Counted from the first letter of the stretch, positions 51,102 through 58,079 are shown. The stretch is DNA of 64,000 nt from Candidatus Micrarchaeaceae archaeon (GCA_027310825.1 DAIDAC010000002.1:96952-160951); one strand, 5' to 3'. Made by a program: numbers and translations. Notes: generated by a model not told the origin, from the sequence alone.

Positions 51102-51785
51102 ATGGGAGCGCTTGGGCAGTTCTGGCAGATAATAACGCACGAACCGTTAGCGCTGCCGAGGCGCCTATTGGAGATAGAAAAGGATCTAAGATACGGCGCA
51201 ATGCTGGAAGAGACATTTGTGTACCAGCAGTATTATCCGATGCTGAAGGACATCAGGCCCAACACTGTTGTCATCGACATAGGCGCATTCATGGGAGAGA
51301 CCGCGATATACTTCGCGCAGAACCCGAACGTCAAAAAGGTCATCGCGCTAGAGCCTATGCCGTCTACATACGAGATGGGAAAGAAGGTGCTCGCAAAGGC
51401 AAATCCGGAAATAAGAGAAAGGATCGACTACAGGATGGAAATGGTGGGAAGCGAGAACAAGAGCGTTCCAGTCTCTGCTGACAAAGTGGGCTGGGGAGAT
51501 GCAAAGGTGGGAAACGACGACAAAAGCGACAACACACTAAACGTGAGGATGAGGACTCTAGATAGCATCACAAAAGGAATCAAGGAAAGGATTGCGCTGA
51601 AGATAGACTGCGAAGGCTATGAGGGGGATGTGCTGCGGAATGCAGACCTCAAAAACGTCTACGCCGTTATCGTCGAAAGCTCGAAGGAGAACAAGCCCAT
51701 AATCCTAAAGAAGATGAAGGTGAGCGGCTTCAGGCAGCAGGGAGGGCTTGCCTACGGAGTTCCTTATTATTTCAAGAAGGGCTGA
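51102..51785 (+). CDS. FkbM-family SAM methyltransferase
   Basis: Predicted O-methyltransferase of glycans or small molecules. SAM motif I is VVIDIGAFMGETAIYFA (56-72), post-I is VIALEPMPSTYE, and the FkbM core is IALKIDCEGYEGDVL with the DxEGxE pattern. C-terminus YAVIVES is the next conserved strand. 227 aa. Near glycosyltransferases elsewhere in the window but not adjacent. Preceded by a TATTTATAAGG box A. The downstream P-loop gene follows after ten bases. Confidence 0.9.
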   Translation: MGALGQFWQIITHEPLALPRRLLEIEKDLRYGAMLEETFVYQQYYPMLKDIRPNTVVIDIGAFMGETAIYFAQNPNVKKVIALEPMPSTYEMGKKVLAKANPEIRERIDYRMEMVGSENKSVPVSADKVGWGDAKVGNDDKSDNTLNVRMRTLDSITKGIKERIALKIDCEGYEGDVLRNADLKNVYAVIVESSKENKPIILKKMKVSGFRQQGGLAYGVPYYFKKG

Positions 51786-51795
51786 TGTGAAATCC

Positions 51796-52314
51796 ATGCA
51801 CGTCCTAGTAATAGGAGTAGGAGGAACCGGAAAGAGCTACCTTGCCAGCAGGCTGCGAAAAAAGGGATTTGCAGTCGTAGACGAAGGTTCGACTGTCGGC
51901 CTGACAAAGCTTGTAGACAAGAATGGCAGGAAGGCAAAGTATTCCACAGACAGCGCAGAAAACTTCTGGAAAAACCATTTTCAGGTAATAGATCTCAAAG
52001 TGCTGAAGAAGTTACTGAGGGAAAACAAAACCCTCTATGTACTCGGAGATGCGGGCGGACAGCCAGGAAAGGGCAACGGTTCATTCGACATTATCGGCAT
52101 GTTCGACAAGGTCTACTATCTTCATGCATCTGAGGAGCTGCTGGAGAGTAGGCTCATGGGCAGGACAAGCAAGCAGTTCGGCAAACGGAAAGGAGAGCTC
52201 AAAGGCGTGTTCGCCCACAAGGCAAAATTAGACAAAAAGGCGAAAGCGCTGGGGATTCTATTTGTTGATGCCGCTATGCCTGTTAAGGATATCGTCGAAA
52301 AAGTGTCACAGTAA
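51796..52314 (+). CDS. P-loop nucleotide kinase-like protein
   Basis: Walker A GVGGTGKS at residues 7-14 right after the first strand (MHVLVIG), as in small nucleotide or shikimate-type kinases. VLGDAGGQPG (about 85-94) could be a Walker B/switch region. A lid-like basic stretch follows (ESRLMGRTSKQFGKRKGEL), typical of adenylate/cytidylate-kinase-like folds. Substrate unknown. ATG at 51796 has GTGA five bases upstream. A shortened and decayed copy of this gene is found at 53186-53332. Confidence 0.8.
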   Translation: MHVLVIGVGGTGKSYLASRLRKKGFAVVDEGSTVGLTKLVDKNGRKAKYSTDSAENFWKNHFQVIDLKVLKKLLRENKTLYVLGDAGGQPGKGNGSFDIIGMFDKVYYLHASEELLESRLMGRTSKQFGKRKGELKGVFAHKAKLDKKAKALGILFVDAAMPVKDIVEKVSQ

Positions 52315-52371
52315 AAAACATCACAATTCAGAATCCTAACGTCATATTCGGATTTTGCAGGTTTTCACACC

Positions 52372-52384
52372 ATTTAAATATCTC
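52372..52384 (+). promoter_or_regulatory. Box A promoter (TTTAAATATC type)
   Basis: ATTTAAATATCTC lies about 26 bases before a predicted start near 52404 and ahead of the unknown gene at 52413. Same extended element as at 969 and 36582. Confidence 0.6.
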
Positions 52385-52412
52385 AAAATCCACTTATTTA
52401 TACAGTGGTTGA

Positions 52413-53039
52413 ATGGTAACAACGCCAACAAAAGTGAGCACAGAAGCGAAAGAAGTAATGTTTCCAAGACTGCATGCCGCAACACAGAGAGCTGCAGATT
52501 TCCTATTGAGAATACCGCAAGAAAGGGTAGCCGAGGGAAGCACCATTTCAAATGGGACTCTCGACAGAATGATATACCACGTCGACACGAAGGACTCTTT
52601 GCGCGCCGAAGTTAAGGTATCGTTGCTAAACGGCACACTTTTCGGAGGCGGATTAGGAGGAGGCATGGGACTGCCTGCAGCAGCGCTTACAGGAGTTCTT
52701 CCAGACACACCAACAACCAGCGCAGTGTTAGGGGTCGTTTCGCTATCAGCAACGCTAGGAGCAGCAACATACACTGCAGTACAGCTCTGGTTTACAGGCG
52801 CAGCGCACACATATTTCGAGGGCAAAAGGCTAGACAGGCTTCTAGGCCCGAACTGGGAAACAAGGTATGCCCAACTGATGTACAAGCGCAGGATAGCCAA
52901 CAAAGCCAAAGATGCGCAAGACGAACAATACGCAGCAATGCTCAGAGAGCGCAGACGCACTGAAAGAGGGGCAGAACTCTGGGTCAATGTCTACAACCAG
53001 CACCATGGCTGCGTGGACAACCTGCAAAGAGGTCGCTGA
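52413..53039 (+). CDS. Uncharacterised two-helix membrane protein
   Basis: Not recognised. A helical polar N-terminus (residues 1-65) is followed by two Gly/Ala-rich hydrophobic segments (about 72-93, GTLFGGGLGGGMGLPAAALTG, and 102-125) and a very basic C-terminus (YKRRIANKAKDAQDEQYAAMLRERRRTERG). Layout soluble helix-two membrane helices-basic helix recurs in the unknown gene at 61.1 kb. A TTTAAATATC promoter lies just upstream. No catalytic motif. Confidence 0.73.
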   Translation: MVTTPTKVSTEAKEVMFPRLHAATQRAADFLLRIPQERVAEGSTISNGTLDRMIYHVDTKDSLRAEVKVSLLNGTLFGGGLGGGMGLPAAALTGVLPDTPTTSAVLGVVSLSATLGAATYTAVQLWFTGAAHTYFEGKRLDRLLGPNWETRYAQLMYKRRIANKAKDAQDEQYAAMLRERRRTERGAELWVNVYNQHHGCVDNLQRGR

Positions 53040-53093
53040 GCAGCAACGATAGCTATTTATGCACAGGCTCATCATCTACGATAGCGTGATGAT

Positions 53094-53159
53094 ATGCCAT
53101 CGAAGGGAAAGCGTGCAAGGTCTAGACGTCTGCGAAGGAAGAGGAAGCTTGGCTGGTAA
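53094..53159 (+). CDS. 21-residue Arg/Lys-rich microprotein
   Basis: ATG-to-TAA frame starting MPSKGKRARSRRLRRKRK and ending LGW: 12 of 21 residues are Arg or Lys. GTGAT lies exactly three bases before the ATG (53086-53090), and a GCTATTTATG box A near 53051-53060 gives a leader of about ten bases. This equals the signals of the strongest genes here. Composition recalls ribosomal protein L41e, which is also a tiny RxxRLRRxKR-type helix, but the match is too short to assign. Other options: an RNA-binding peptide or the start of a decayed gene. Confidence 0.6.
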   Translation: MPSKGKRARSRRLRRKRKLGW

Positions 53160-53185
53160 ATTTAAGGAATGCACGGCGTTGGTAA

Positions 53186-53332
53186 ATGCTACGTGTTCTA
53201 ATAATCAGAGTCGGCAGAAAACAGAAAGGAGTACTCAGATTGTTGAAGAAGTCTTTGAAGGAAAACCCTCTATGTCTATGTACTTGTACTCGGAGATGCG
53301 ACGGCAACGGCAACTGGTTTTCTGAGTCCTGA
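53186..53332 (+). pseudogene. Decayed, internally deleted copy of the P-loop kinase-like gene
   Basis: The sequence begins like the gene at 51796 (MxRVLIIRVG versus MHVLVIGVG) but the Walker A is ruined (RVGRKQKG). It then jumps to a segment matching the parent's residues about 70-90: TTGAAGAAGTCTTTGAAGG and CTCGGAGATGCG match parent DNA near 51995-52050. A small insertion (CTATGTCTATGTACTTGTACTCGG) shifts the frame. A 48-codon frame survives by chance, and an AAATTTAAGG box A about 26 bases before its ATG may still drive transcription. Function is unlikely. Confidence 0.6.
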
Positions 53333-53368
53333 CGGGCCCAGCTGCGAAGAACGGATTGTTATTTGCCG

Positions 53369-53644
53369 TTAGTTGCTGTGGAGTGCGTTGCGTAGTTGCT
53401 CTGCGAGATAAACTATCTTCTTGCCCTTTTCTGTTGTTCTGTAGGCTATTACCCTCCTCCCGGTTTTGGACGTTGTTATTACCTCTTCCAAAGCATCGGT
53501 AGCGATTAGTTCACCAAGCCTTTTTGATACTGTGGCTGAGCTCAGCCGCTTTCCCTTTATCACGATCTTGGTGAAATCAATAAACGATCTTGTTTGATTA
53601 GATGCGGACTGAAGCATTTCTACGACTCCTCTTATAAGTACCAT
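53369..53644 (-). CDS. Winged-helix transcriptional regulator (paralogue A)
   Basis: 91-residue DNA-binding protein. Helix pattern RGVVEMLQSASNQTRSFIDFTK, recognition helix LSSATVSKRLGELI (about 35-48), and a wing TTSKTGRRVIAYRTTEKGKKI. Closely related to the gene at 53840: the shared words are FxDFTK, RLSS(A/V)TVSKRL, SK(T/S)GRR(V/I)IAY(R/K)TT. The ATG at 53644 is leaderless under a TATATATAC box A, and an inverted repeat lies between box A and start, so self-repression is likely. Confidence 0.83.
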   Translation of the reverse strand: MVLIRGVVEMLQSASNQTRSFIDFTKIVIKGKRLSSATVSKRLGELIATDALEEVITTSKTGRRVIAYRTTEKGKKIVYLAEQLRNALHSN

Positions 53645-53649
53645 GGCTT

Positions 53650-53670
53650 TATACTAAAAACACTAGTATA
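53650..53670. promoter_or_regulatory. Inverted repeat operator candidate
   Basis: TATACTA-N7-TAGTATA, a perfect 7-bp inverted repeat, lies between the box A and the leaderless start of winged-helix gene A. The half-site TAGTATA recurs directly before paralogue B (54124-54130). Confidence 0.55.
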
Positions 53671-53839
53671 TATACCTATCTTAATTGCAGAAAATAAATT
53701 TCTGCTAACCACACATATTTATCGTCGAGAAGAATCTGATTATAATGCTATTATATTTCTACGACAGATACGCGATTAAACGTTTGAGGATGCAGGAATA
53801 AACGTGCATCATCACTTATATGTCCCTAAAAAAGAATTT

Positions 53840-54124
53840 TTAATCGGCTTTTGGGCAGGCAATCGCAGCATCAAGCTCTTTTGCCAGCTTTATTACCTGC
53901 TTCCCTCTGTCTGTAGTTTTGTACGCGATAATCCGCCTGCCTGACTTTGACCTGGCAGTGACTTCTGTCATGTTTTGTGTAATGATAAGTTCATCCAACC
54001 GTTTTGAGACGGTCACTGAACTTAGGTGCCTTTCACCTATCCTCATCTTCGTAAAATCGGTAAAGGATTTAGGTTTGTAGAGTGCCAACTGCAGCATTTC
54101 TAGGATACCTCTTGTCATTGCCAT
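53840..54124 (-). CDS. Winged-helix transcriptional regulator (paralogue B)
   Basis: 94-residue regulator, a tandem paralogue of the gene at 53369. Helices RGILEMLQLALYKPKSFTDFTK, recognition helix LSSVTVSKRLDELI, wing RSKSGRRIIAYKTTDRGKQ, C-terminal helix with a Cys. Leaderless ATG at 54124 with a CTATATAAC box A 26 bases upstream; the TAGTATA half-site overlaps the start. The two paralogues may share operators or heterodimerise. Targets unknown; the 40-aa basic gene and PH protein lie just beyond. Confidence 0.83.
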   Translation of the reverse strand: MAMTRGILEMLQLALYKPKSFTDFTKMRIGERHLSSVTVSKRLDELIITQNMTEVTARSKSGRRIIAYKTTDRGKQVIKLAKELDAAIACPKAD

Positions 54125-54289
54125 AGTATATCATCATACCTACTCCTATATAACACTTTAGTTATTAGCAGTATACTTTAGAATTTAAATTAGAATTTCA
54201 AAAATAACTATTTACACAAAATAAATTACTTGTTTAGTAAAGCAAAGTATTATATAGGTAGCTAAACTAATATATAATGGGTGTGAGAA

Positions 54290-54412
54290 ATGACAAAGAA
54301 GAGCAGAGGTGGAAGAATGAAGGCGGCCAAGGAGCGCGCCAAGTCAGGACGGCCTGGCGGTAAGGGTATGGTCAAGAATCGTCCGGCAGGAAAACGGATC
54401 ATGCGAACCTAG
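54290..54412 (+). CDS. 40-residue basic Gly/Lys/Arg-rich protein
   Basis: ATG-to-TAG frame starting MTKKSRGGRMKAAKERAKSG and ending GKRIMRT; 15 Lys/Arg in 40 residues, with RPGGKG and RPAGKR repeats. GGTGTGA ends three bases before the ATG. A TATTATATAGG box A (54248-54258) gives a leader of about ten bases. Likely binds nucleic acid; similar in type to small archaeal chromatin or ribosome-associated peptides, but not recognised. Its promoter region faces that of winged-helix gene B, so it may be a target of that regulator. Confidence 0.65.
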   Translation: MTKKSRGGRMKAAKERAKSGRPGGKGMVKNRPAGKRIMRT

Positions 54413-54464
54413 TAAGTAACAGCAAGAAGCAAAAGTAAAAAGTAAAAGTAAGTAAAAGGCAGAA

Positions 54465-54493
54465 GTTGCGGCACAGGCAAAAGCTGCCGCAAC
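54465..54493 (+). terminator. Hairpin after the 40-aa gene
   Basis: GTTGCGGCA (54465-54473) and TGCCGCAAC (54485-54493) form a perfect nine-pair stem with an 11-base loop. It is preceded by a run of AGTAAAA repeats (54431-54458). No T tract follows, so it could be an RNA element or processing signal rather than a terminator. Confidence 0.45.
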
Positions 54494-54510
54494 GTTCTGT
54501 GATCTGATCT

Positions 54511-55266
54511 ATGGTGTCTATTATGTCAACATATCAAAATTATCAAAATCAAAATTCTGACATAGCCAAGAGCCAGAACGCTGCACCGCGCATAGATTCG
54601 GACGCATCTCAGCTGCAAAAACTGCCATTCCATCTGCAGAGCGGCGAAATCATCGTCAGAGAGCTCAAACCACAGTTCATGGGATTCATGCTGACAAAAA
54701 CATTGGGCAGTTACGTGGCCCTTGCCGCCTTGACGATTTTCGCGATCATAGGTGCCATAGTATTCAATGAATTATATCTGGTGGTTACAATAGGGATAGT
54801 CGCTGTGCCTGCCATAGCGCTGATAATCGGTCTAGGGCCGTACATCGCGTACGGAAAGTCATGGTATTGGATCACAAACCGCAGGGTTGTCGGCAAAAGA
54901 GGGTTCTTTGGCTATAGCGTAGACTCAATCCCATTGGACAACGTAACCGATGTGGTGCTTACCAGGACACTGCTGGACAGGCTGCTCGGCCTCTCATCAT
55001 TGATGATTGTTCCGATGAGTAGCAGCAGCACCGGACGTTCAAGAGAGAATAGCGGAGCCGAGGACAGCGGGTCGCAAACCGTGAACTTCTTCCCGGCGCT
55101 GCCTGGAAACACCGCAATGGATTTGCAAAGGGTGCTGTTTAATCTGAGGGACGAATTGAGAAACTCGCACTCTCCACGGTCAGCGCAGGTGGTTTCCGGC
55201 TCATCGCCACCAGAAAGCTCGGAAACGGTTCAGCACAAGAGCGTTCTCCCGAGGAGCACCACGTAA
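54511..55266 (+). CDS. Membrane protein with bacterial PH domain (YdbS/YdbT-like)
   Basis: Polar N-terminus (Asn/Gln-rich, residues 1-40), then two membrane helices (about 66-86 and 88-111) and a bPH_2 domain from residue 117. The domain marks are SWYWITNRRVVGKRGFFGYSVDSIPLDNVTDV and LLDRLLGLSSLMIVP. The C-terminal 50 residues are polar and Ser/Pro-rich, likely disordered. The topology matches YdbS/YdbT proteins, thought to act in membrane-related processes. ATG at 54511 or at 54523 (residue 5). Confidence 0.87.
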   Translation: MVSIMSTYQNYQNQNSDIAKSQNAAPRIDSDASQLQKLPFHLQSGEIIVRELKPQFMGFMLTKTLGSYVALAALTIFAIIGAIVFNELYLVVTIGIVAVPAIALIIGLGPYIAYGKSWYWITNRRVVGKRGFFGYSVDSIPLDNVTDVVLTRTLLDRLLGLSSLMIVPMSSSSTGRSRENSGAEDSGSQTVNFFPALPGNTAMDLQRVLFNLRDELRNSHSPRSAQVVSGSSPPESSETVQHKSVLPRSTT

Positions 55267-55298
55267 GCGTTCACGCTGTTGGATAATTGATACGCATT

Positions 55299-55874
55299 CT
55301 AATAATCGAAGCCGGTGTGGCAGGAAAGAGCCATATTTACTTTTTTGATTAACTCTTCCAGATAGTACAGAGGTGCGACTTTGTCCTTCTCTGCTTTTTT
55401 TAACAGCCTAAGCGCCAATTCAGGACGCTTTTTTGCTATCTTCAATATCAGAGCATAGACAGTGCACTGCTCGTGTTTGCCTTTTTCCTCTATATTTAGA
55501 AGTGTTATTAGAGCAGGAAGGCTGACAAGCGGATCCATAGAGTAAATAGACTCGACAGTATCAGGTTCTTTCTCGAACATTGAATCTCTCATTTCTTTTG
55601 CCGCATCAGCAAAATCATACAGCGCATCTTTCTGTTTCTTTCCGGCCATTTCGATGAGCGAATAGTCTATGTTTGCAGCGCGAGCAGCTCCTTTTATCTC
55701 CACAGTTGCTTCCTGAGCTTCTGGGTGGCTGCTAAGCTCGTCAATGCTATTGGCTGTGAAGCCTTTAGGCTTCAGAATTATTATTCTTCTGCATTGGTTG
55801 CTGGGTTCTTTCTTGAGGGATAGCACATAGGCTTGCGGTCTTTCAGCAACATCGTATGGCGTCTCTCTCGCCAA
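55299..55874 (-). CDS. Uncharacterised helical protein, TTG start, 191 aa
   Basis: Not recognised. An N-terminal alpha/beta region (QAYVLSLKKEP, RRIIILKPKGFTANSIDELS) is followed by helices, with a C-terminal section (PLVSLPALITLLNIEEKG, ALILKIAKKRPELALRLLKKA) that looks like HEAT/ARM-type helix pairs. TTG at 55874 is the only start compatible with the N-terminal region, as an in-frame TAA lies four codons upstream. Convergent with the PH-domain gene. Confidence 0.68.
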   Translation of the reverse strand: MARETPYDVAERPQAYVLSLKKEPSNQCRRIIILKPKGFTANSIDELSSHPEAQEATVEIKGAARAANIDYSLIEMAGKKQKDALYDFADAAKEMRDSMFEKEPDTVESIYSMDPLVSLPALITLLNIEEKGKHEQCTVYALILKIAKKRPELALRLLKKAEKDKVAPLYYLEELIKKVNMALSCHTGFDY

Positions 55875-56073
55875 GAACGTTCTTTATTGTAGTCCGCATT
55901 ACTGGTGCCGAAAGAATGTCACTTATTGATGCGTTTGCTGCGGTCATAGTTAAAGATCACGTGTCTTACGATTTTTAAAAAGCCGGGCGCTTCGGTGGAA
56001 GGATTATGTTCGGAGAAACACAGTCGCCCAGCCTATAATATTATACGCGATTTCTAATATTTAAAACGCACGC
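55875..56073. other. Intergenic region, no gene seen
   Basis: About 200 bases. A GATTTTTAAAAAGCC box A-like site (55971-55985) is followed 26 bases later by a ten-codon ATG frame (56006-56038) that is too short to call. AATATTTAAAACG near 56057-56069 is another TATA-like block with no gene in the right place. A short RNA cannot be excluded. Confidence 0.35.
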
Positions 56074-56592
56074 CTAGAGGTTCAGGTACATGTAAACAGT
56101 GTCAAGGTACTTCTTGCCCCTCTTTATGTATCTTGGCGCCACGCCCCACGCTTTGAAGCCGAATCGTTCATAGAGCCGTTGTGCATCTTCATTAGGCTTG
56201 AATACAAACAGTTCAACTATCTCGAATTTGCCTTTGCATTTGTCAAGCACCTGTTTCATCAGCTTTGAGCCTATGCCTCGCCCCCGCCAGCCTTCGGCGA
56301 CACGCACGCCCAGCACGCCGATATGCGACATCTCAGATTCGGGGATGTCTTTCTTTACGACAGAGCAGAATCCGATGACATCTCCTTTCTCTTCGGCTAC
56401 GTAAAACACGGCATCGCCGCTTCTTACCAGCTTCCTTATCTCGTCGAACCACTTCACCTGGCCGCTCATTTTTGGCCGTTCAAGCCTGAGGCTTTCCCCG
56501 AGGCCAGGGTTTCTTTTTACTTCGTCGTAGCTCTGGTCCAGCAGCCTCAGCAATCCAGCCCTGTCCGACGGTAAAAGTGTTCGTACTTTCAT
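56074..56592 (-). CDS. GNAT-family N-acetyltransferase
   Basis: 172-residue acetyltransferase using acetyl-CoA. Motif A is VRVAEGWRGRGIGSKLM (97-112) with the R-x2-G-x-G pyrophosphate loop. Motif B lies in YERFGFKAWGVAPRYI. N-terminus MKVRTLLPSDRAGLLRLL is typical. Substrate unknown (protein N-terminus, antibiotic or metabolite). ATG at 56592 is chosen because the longer frame runs through its promoter and the GNAT fold starts exactly there. Confidence 0.92.
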   Translation of the reverse strand: MKVRTLLPSDRAGLLRLLDQSYDEVKRNPGLGESLRLERPKMSGQVKWFDEIRKLVRSGDAVFYVAEEKGDVIGFCSVVKKDIPESEMSHIGVLGVRVAEGWRGRGIGSKLMKQVLDKCKGKFEIVELFVFKPNEDAQRLYERFGFKAWGVAPRYIKRGKKYLDTVYMYLNL

Positions 56593-57073
56593 GCATATCA
56601 GTATTAACGAATGCAATCGGAAGGTATAAAAACACTGCCGCCACATTGTAAAAATAGTGAGAAAATGACAAGCCCAGGCCGTCCATAATCGACTAGAAAT
56701 TTTTGTTAGTGATAACAATGTTCAATCCCGGTCGTCCATAAATCCTCGTTCTTTAATCGTACTTCTCTTTTATCTTCATATTCAATATCTTTTCCTCTTC
56801 TACAAGAGCTCTGTAGTGCCTGCTATGGTCATTATCTATCCTACGGTAACAGAGTCCGCCAAGAATAACAGGATGCGGCTGCCGTGAGGCCTGCATTGAA
56901 GACTCACGATCTTCTCATCTTTAAGGCGAGAAGGATGAAAAAGTGCTTTGCGATTAAGACACCGTAAATGCAGGGCATACCTACTACTTTTTATATCTGC
57001 ACATACAGCAATATACTACGGAGATAAGGACAGAAAGTCTAATTCTACGTAACATAAAAAGAAAGTGAATTGA
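56593..57073. other. Sparse region between GNAT and TRAM genes
   Basis: About 480 bases with few coding signs. It holds one 47-codon minus-strand frame (56753-56896), two copies of a CGTCCATAA word (near 56680 and 56732), a CTTCTC...GAGAAG hairpin near 56911-56935, and the TRAM gene's promoter (CTTTTTATATC, about 56986-56996, and CAATATACTA, about 57008-57017). Confidence 0.4.
56753..56896 (-). CDS. Possible small protein, 47 aa
   Basis: Minus-strand frame starting MQASRQPHPVILGGLCYRRI and ending in a charged helix (YRALVEEEKILNMKIKEKYD). GTGA lies seven bases before the ATG. No clear box A at the expected place. It could be a genuine small protein or the surviving end of a lost gene. An in-frame TGA lies seven codons upstream of the ATG, so it is not part of a longer frame now. 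Confidence 0.35.
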   Translation of the reverse strand: MQASRQPHPVILGGLCYRRIDNDHSRHYRALVEEEKILNMKIKEKYD

Positions 57074-57367
57074 ATGTACCAAGACGAAGGAATGGAAGGA
57101 GGCTCCAGAGGGGGCTATGAAAGACGCGGCGGAAGAGGCGGAGGCAGAGGAGGAGGCGGCATGTACGCAAACTCTGGTGCACCAAAGCCAGTAAAGCCAG
57201 GCGACGAAGTCGAAGTCGAAGTTGAAGCAGTCGCTTCGAAGGGAGACGGGATCGCAAAGAAGGACGGATTCGTAATCTTCATAAAGGGAGCAGCACAGGG
57301 CTGGAAGGGCAAGGTTCGAATTGTCGAAGTAAAGGAAAGATTTGCAACAGGAGAGATAATCGCCTAA
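57074..57367 (+). CDS. RGG-box TRAM-domain RNA-binding protein
   Basis: 97-residue protein. Residues 10-30 are an RGG/GGR-rich tail (RRGGRGGGRGGGG); residues 37-97 form a TRAM domain (VKPGDEVEVEVEAVASKGDGIAK, GFVIFIKGAAQGWKGKVRIVEV). TRAM proteins of this size bind RNA and act like cold-shock RNA chaperones in some archaea. GTGA lies five bases upstream of the ATG. Its last four codons, stop and terminator are duplicated 929 bases downstream, flanking a foreign-looking cassette. Confidence 0.93.
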   Translation: MYQDEGMEGGSRGGYERRGGRGGGRGGGGMYANSGAPKPVKPGDEVEVEVEAVASKGDGIAKKDGFVIFIKGAAQGWKGKVRIVEVKERFATGEIIA

Positions 57368-57418
57368 GCAGACTTTTAGTTTATATTTTTTATTTTATTT
57401 TTCTTTTTCTTGTTTTTA
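57355..57418 (+). repeat. 64-bp direct repeat, left copy
   Basis: Starts GATAATCGCCTAAGCAG, covering the last four codons and stop of the TRAM gene plus its T-rich terminator, and ends TTGTTTTTA. Identical base for base to 58284-58347. Confidence 0.97.
57376..57418 (+). terminator. T-rich terminator of the TRAM gene
   Basis: Starting nine bases after the TRAM stop are five T runs (TTTTAGTTT, TTTTTTATTTTATTTTTC, TTTTTCTTGTTTTTA). A strong archaeal-type terminator; its exact copy follows the cassette at 58305-58347. Confidence 0.75.
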
Positions 57419-57432
57419 TTCAGGAGCCAGGT

Positions 57433-57446
57433 AACTATATATAGTT
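57433..57446. promoter_or_regulatory. 14-bp palindrome at cassette promoter
   Basis: AACTATATATAGTT is a perfect palindrome that includes a TATATATA box, ending three bases before the ATG at 57450 (or 24 before that at 57471). Suits an autoregulated toxin-antitoxin-type operator. Confidence 0.5.
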
Positions 57447-57449
57447 TGC

Positions 57450-58079
57450 ATGGGCTATTTATCCGATAAGATGGAGTTTACTTTTAAGGACGGAGAAATA
57501 ATCTTTCCAAATAAGGAGTTGACAATACTGGACAAACTTGTTCTAAAGTTTACCGGTGCTATAGGTTTCGATTACGTAATCGTAAGTGGGTATATTGCTA
57601 TATTGTTTGGAAGAGATAGGAGCACTGAGGACATTGACATCTTCATTGAAAAGATTCCGCTAGAAAAATTCTTAGATTTCTGTGGAAGATTGAATAAACT
57701 AAATTTCTACATTCTCAATGCTGAGAATTCAAAAGACGCTTACGATATACTGAAGAACGGACTTTCTGTGAGATTCGCAGAAAATGGGACAATAGACCCT
57801 AATTTTGAGATTAAATTTCCAAAAGTATATACCGACTTCTATAGTCTTAAAAACACCTTAACCGTAATACTTGATCAGGGTAAACTTATAACTTCTGAGT
57901 TTGAGCTGCAGATCGCTTATAAAATCTATTTGGGAAGTGAAAAGGACGAAGATGACGCAAGACATTTATATGGAATATTCAAAGATTATATTGACATGGA
58001 AAAATTGAAGGAGTTTGCCAAATACCTTAAATTAAGCCCCAAAAAGGTCAATTCTGTACTAGGTGACAATATTGTTTAA
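57450..58079 (+). CDS. Nucleotidyltransferase-fold protein of the cassette (AbiEii/MNT-like)
   Basis: Residues about 44-65 read VSGYIAILFGRDRSTEDIDI: the G-(x)-(x)-A-x3-G-R and D-x-D pattern of nucleotidyltransferase-fold toxins and antitoxins. The rest is helical and Lys/Ile/Asn-rich. 209 aa, or 202 if the ATG at 57471 is used, which a TATATATA box at 57436-57443 would favour. Overlaps the next gene by eight bases, so they are coupled. Strong AT bias marks it as acquired. May be the toxin or NTase component of a two-gene module. Confidence 0.75.
   Translation: MGYLSDKMEFTFKDGEIIFPNKELTILDKLVLKFTGAIGFDYVIVSGYIAILFGRDRSTEDIDIFIEKIPLEKFLDFCGRLNKLNFYILNAENSKDAYDILKNGLSVRFAENGTIDPNFEIKFPKVYTDFYSLKNTLTVILDQGKLITSEFELQIAYKIYLGSEKDEDDARHLYGIFKDYIDMEKLKEFAKYLKLSPKKVNSVLGDNIV

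Noticed and set aside
56006..56038. Ten-codon ATG frame with a box A 26 bases upstream
   Set aside because: Too short to distinguish from chance; no Shine-Dalgarno and no recognisable peptide.
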